Origin: JANSYA01 sp965243385
GTDB taxonomy: Bacteria; Spirochaetota; Leptospiria; Leptospirales; Leptonemataceae
DNA: 64,000 nucleotides
Assembly: GCA_965243385.1 (NCBI GenBank)
Contig: CBDEUV010000002.1
Span: 1,240,001-1,304,000 of the forward strand
Direction of reading: 5' to 3'
Below, in pieces: positions 61,728 to 64,000 of this stretch. The position numbers were made by a program, and so were the translations under genes. Under the pieces are notes generated by a model, which did no database searches, was not told the DNA's origin, and worked only from the letters and a program-made list of their open reading frames with translations. How positions within the stretch are numbered: the stretch's first letter is position 1; each line of letters starts with the position of its first letter.

Positions 61728-64000
61728 TCAGTCGATATAAACCGGCCCCGCCATACTGTACGCAGCCCGCGAAGCGCCTTCGCCTTCGACCAGCACGTTG
61801 AAATAGTGCGTGCCAGTCGAAAGCCCCGGCACGAGAGCCGCGTCGACATCCTGCACGCCGGGTCCGACCGGAATCCCGTTCGCCTCCATTTCCTGCGGCG
61901 TGCGAATATTCGCTTCGTGCGAATAATACACGCGATAGTTGAGACCGCTCGCGCCCGTCGCCGGCTGCCAGCGTAACGTTGCCGAATTCGACGTTATCGC
62001 GGCGATGGTCACCACCCCGCCGATCGCCGGCACGGGATCGCGCTGGTGCATGTGAATGGGCGATGCGAAGGATTTCGCCAGAACCGAAGCGACGTTCGCT
62101 CCCCCGATAGAAGAATAACCGCCCGTAGTATACAGGGTATCCCCTACGAGCGCTGTATCGAATTCATATCCGGCAAAGCCGCCCGCCGACGCGGTCCTCC
62201 AGGTTTCCGTCTTCAGATCAAAGACCTCGACGGTCGCGGGGGTCGTCGAACTCGAGAGGCCCGCAAAGACGTAGATCAGACCGTTCAACAAAAAGATCCG
62301 CTGATGCTCGCGCCGAACGGGAAGCGGCGGCGCAGTTCGCCAGCGATCCGTTCCGGGGTCATAGACTTCATGTTCCCGTCGCTCGATAATACCGCCGGCC
62401 CCCTGAGCGTTATAGCCACCGATCACATGAATGTGTCCCCTGTCATCGACGACTGAGTCGGTTGTTCCGCGCACCGTGGGCATCGGTGCCGCCGAAAACC
62501 AGGCGTCTTCGGTCGGATCGTAGACATAGTGGACGTTGAGATAGGTGGTCGAATTGGACCGCCCGCCGATTGCATGCAAGTTTCCGTCCGGCGTCCGGCT
62601 GAGCATAAAGGTCCAGAGTGGTTCCGGCAAAGGCGCAGCCGCGGTCCAGACTCCAGTGCTTAAGTCAAAAAATTCATGCAGGTCCGTCGAGATAATATTA
62701 GTGGGATGAGTCATCCCACCCATAATATGGATTCGATTGCCCACGGTTATGGCCTGTGTGTACTGCCGCGCCGTTATCATTGGCACGCGAACATCCCAGG
62801 TTCTGCTCGCCGGATCATACTCAAGGTGGTCCGCACGCAGAGTTCCGGGGTCCGTCCTGCCCCCCAGAACATGCAATTTACCCTGTAGACCAACAGAACT
62901 GTGGGCGTGCACGGCAAACGGCATCTCCGGCCGCGGACTCCAATCCGCGAAGTCAATCGCCGTCTCGAACGCTTCGCGATTGGTCGCGAAATTCTCCGGG
63001 GCGTACGGCGATTCGCTCAGGATCCCGTAGGACGCCGGAAAATTCGCATCGCCCGACGACGCCGAGAGCTGCACGCTGCCGTCCGGGAAGCGAAAGCCGC
63101 CGCTGCGCGATTCGATGATGCCGTCAATTGACAGGCGAATCTGAGCCGAATTTTCCTGATATGGAATATTCTCTTCGAATCCCGGAATGCTGTTCGGATC
63201 CACGCTTTCGAATTTACGCACCAGTTCCACGCCGGGCGCCCGGGTCGTAACATAGCCGCGTTCTCGGTGCAGATCCAGAATTTCGGCATCGCTTAAGGCG
63301 CGGTCATAGAATCTTACGGCTTCCATATCGCCGGCGAACCAGAATTGATTGTCGCCGCCGACGCCGCTGGTCCAGGCCCCCAGGCGTTTTGCGTAAGCGA
63401 AGCTCAGGGGATCGTTTTTCGGCGGGCCGTTCGAGCCGTCCGTGCGAATATCGTCGGCGATGCGTACGCCGTTCACATATACCCGCAGCTCCGAACCGAC
63501 GCGCGCGATCGTGTGCAGAGTCCACTGGCCGACGGGCGAAACGATGGCGCTCTGGTATTCAGTAAAACCGCCTGAAGGCCAGCCTATGAAATGATGGACT
63601 TCCACCTGCCCGCCCACGTCGTCGAGAATCATCGACACGGAGTCGTTGCCCTCAGGCGCTCCGCCGTCGCCCCGGGCGTCCAGCAAATAGGTGCGATCGT
63701 TCGCGGCAAAGCCGGTCTGCCGGGCCCAGAGCTGGATCGTAAAATCGCCGACGACGCTCTCGCCAGGGAATCCAGGCAGGCTGACGAAATCGTCGACGCC
63801 GTCGAAACTCAACGCGGTCCCCAGTCGCCCGGCGGTCGTCGCCGCGCCATTAATAGCGCCGTCGTAACCGTTCCCGGACAAATCGGGCAACGTCGCGCCG
63901 TTGATATCGTCCGTCGCGTACGCCGCGACCACGTCGGGCACTTCGCGAATAAAAACGCTCGCTCGATTGGATTGAGCGGTCGCCTGGGAATTCCCGTAGA
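61728..64000 (-). CDS. LamG-kelch-FN3 surface protein (5' partial)
   Basis: At least 757 residues; the frame stays open to the window edge, so the start lies beyond 64000. Order of domains: LamG/concanavalin-like (about YATDDINGATLPDLSGNGYDG to EILDLHRERG), a linker, kelch repeats (HVLGGRTDPG, HIMGGMTHPT, HAIGGRSNST, HVIGGYNAQG, YVFAGLSSS, YTTGGYSSIGG; six repeats of a beta-propeller), and a fibronectin type III domain at the C terminus (SATLRWQPATGASGLNYRVYYS). Likely an exported adhesin-like or carbohydrate-binding protein. Confidence 0.85.
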   Translation of the reverse strand, partial: YGNSQATAQSNRASVFIREVPDVVAAYATDDINGATLPDLSGNGYDGAINGAATTAGRLGTALSFDGVDDFVSLPGFPGESVVGDFTIQLWARQTGFAANDRTYLLDARGDGGAPEGNDSVSMILDDVGGQVEVHHFIGWPSGGFTEYQSAIVSPVGQWTLHTIARVGSELRVYVNGVRIADDIRTDGSNGPPKNDPLSFAYAKRLGAWTSGVGGDNQFWFAGDMEAVRFYDRALSDAEILDLHRERGYVTTRAPGVELVRKFESVDPNSIPGFEENIPYQENSAQIRLSIDGIIESRSGGFRFPDGSVQLSASSGDANFPASYGILSESPYAPENFATNREAFETAIDFADWSPRPEMPFAVHAHSSVGLQGKLHVLGGRTDPGTLRADHLEYDPASRTWDVRVPMITARQYTQAITVGNRIHIMGGMTHPTNIISTDLHEFFDLSTGVWTAAAPLPEPLWTFMLSRTPDGNLHAIGGRSNSTTYLNVHYVYDPTEDAWFSAAPMPTVRGTTDSVVDDRGHIHVIGGYNAQGAGGIIERREHEVYDPGTDRWRTAPPLPVRREHQRIFLLNGLIYVFAGLSSSTTPATVEVFDLKTETWRTASAGGFAGYEFDTALVGDTLYTTGGYSSIGGANVASVLAKSFASPIHMHQRDPVPAIGGVVTIAAITSNSATLRWQPATGASGLNYRVYYSHEANIRTPQEMEANGIPVGPGVQDVDAALVPGLSTGTHYFNVLVEGEGASRAAYSMAGPVYID

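Overview
The window looks like part of the chromosome of a high-GC spirochaete of the order Leptospirales (relatives of Leptospira, Leptonema, Turneriella). The evidence is an OmpL1-type porin (24316-25272), a LysM lipoprotein of the LipL71/LruA type (4006-5562), a spirochaetal fliI-fliJ-flbB flagellar block (32289-35370) and many lipoproteins with loose spirochaetal lipoboxes. Species cannot be fixed by eye. Coding density is high, gene order is mosaic rather than phage- or plasmid-like, and I saw no transposase, integrase, rRNA operon or CRISPR array.

Layout. 1-13.5 kb: a CNNM/CBS membrane protein, map, tRNA-Arg(CCG), LysM lipoprotein, STAS protein, tgt, a secreted TPR-like protein, a lactonase-like propeller lipoprotein, a frameshifted WYL regulator, a DHFR-like reductase and a degenerate HD-domain protein. 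13.5-24 kb: leuS, a lipoprotein, a terminator-bounded leader, an EamA transporter, an adenylate cyclase, membrane proteins, a quinone-oxidoreductase-like enzyme and RNase HI. 24-32 kb: ompL1-like porin, TPR-AAA ATPase, RluA synthase, methyltransferase, LuxR-type regulator, PTS enzyme I. 32-41.6 kb: fliI, fliJ, an overlapping ORF, flbB; two tandem paralogous seven-repeat lipoproteins; aroC; a small Cys-rich secreted protein; an S41-like lipoprotein. 42-51 kb: a DUF3089 lipoprotein, the feo iron operon behind a Fur-like box, trpC, a second STAS protein, and polA with a histone-H1-like tail. 51-58 kb: a thioredoxin-like protein cut by an in-frame stop, then a minus-strand metal/haem cluster. 58-64 kb: dps with a PerR-like box, a methyltransferase, a vWA protein, a TPR protein and a LamG-kelch-FN3 protein running off the edge.

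The most interesting unit is the minus-strand cluster 58074 to 52351: a His-rich CPVC protein, MbnP, MbnH (di-haem), an unknown lipoprotein, an outer-membrane-barrel candidate and a CcmH-like protein. It reads as a copper handling module in which MbnH would oxidise a Trp of MbnP, with its own haem-maturation helper and envelope channel. It sits next to dps and a few kb from feo, so the right-hand third is rich in metal homeostasis genes. Several lipoproteins of unrelated fold share an acidic-then-leucine-rich module just after the lipidated Cys, which may be an unrecognised sorting signal. Short hairpins, some in tandem, recur between genes. Two genes carry clean disruptions (one frameshift, one nonsense codon), which could be real decay or sequence errors.
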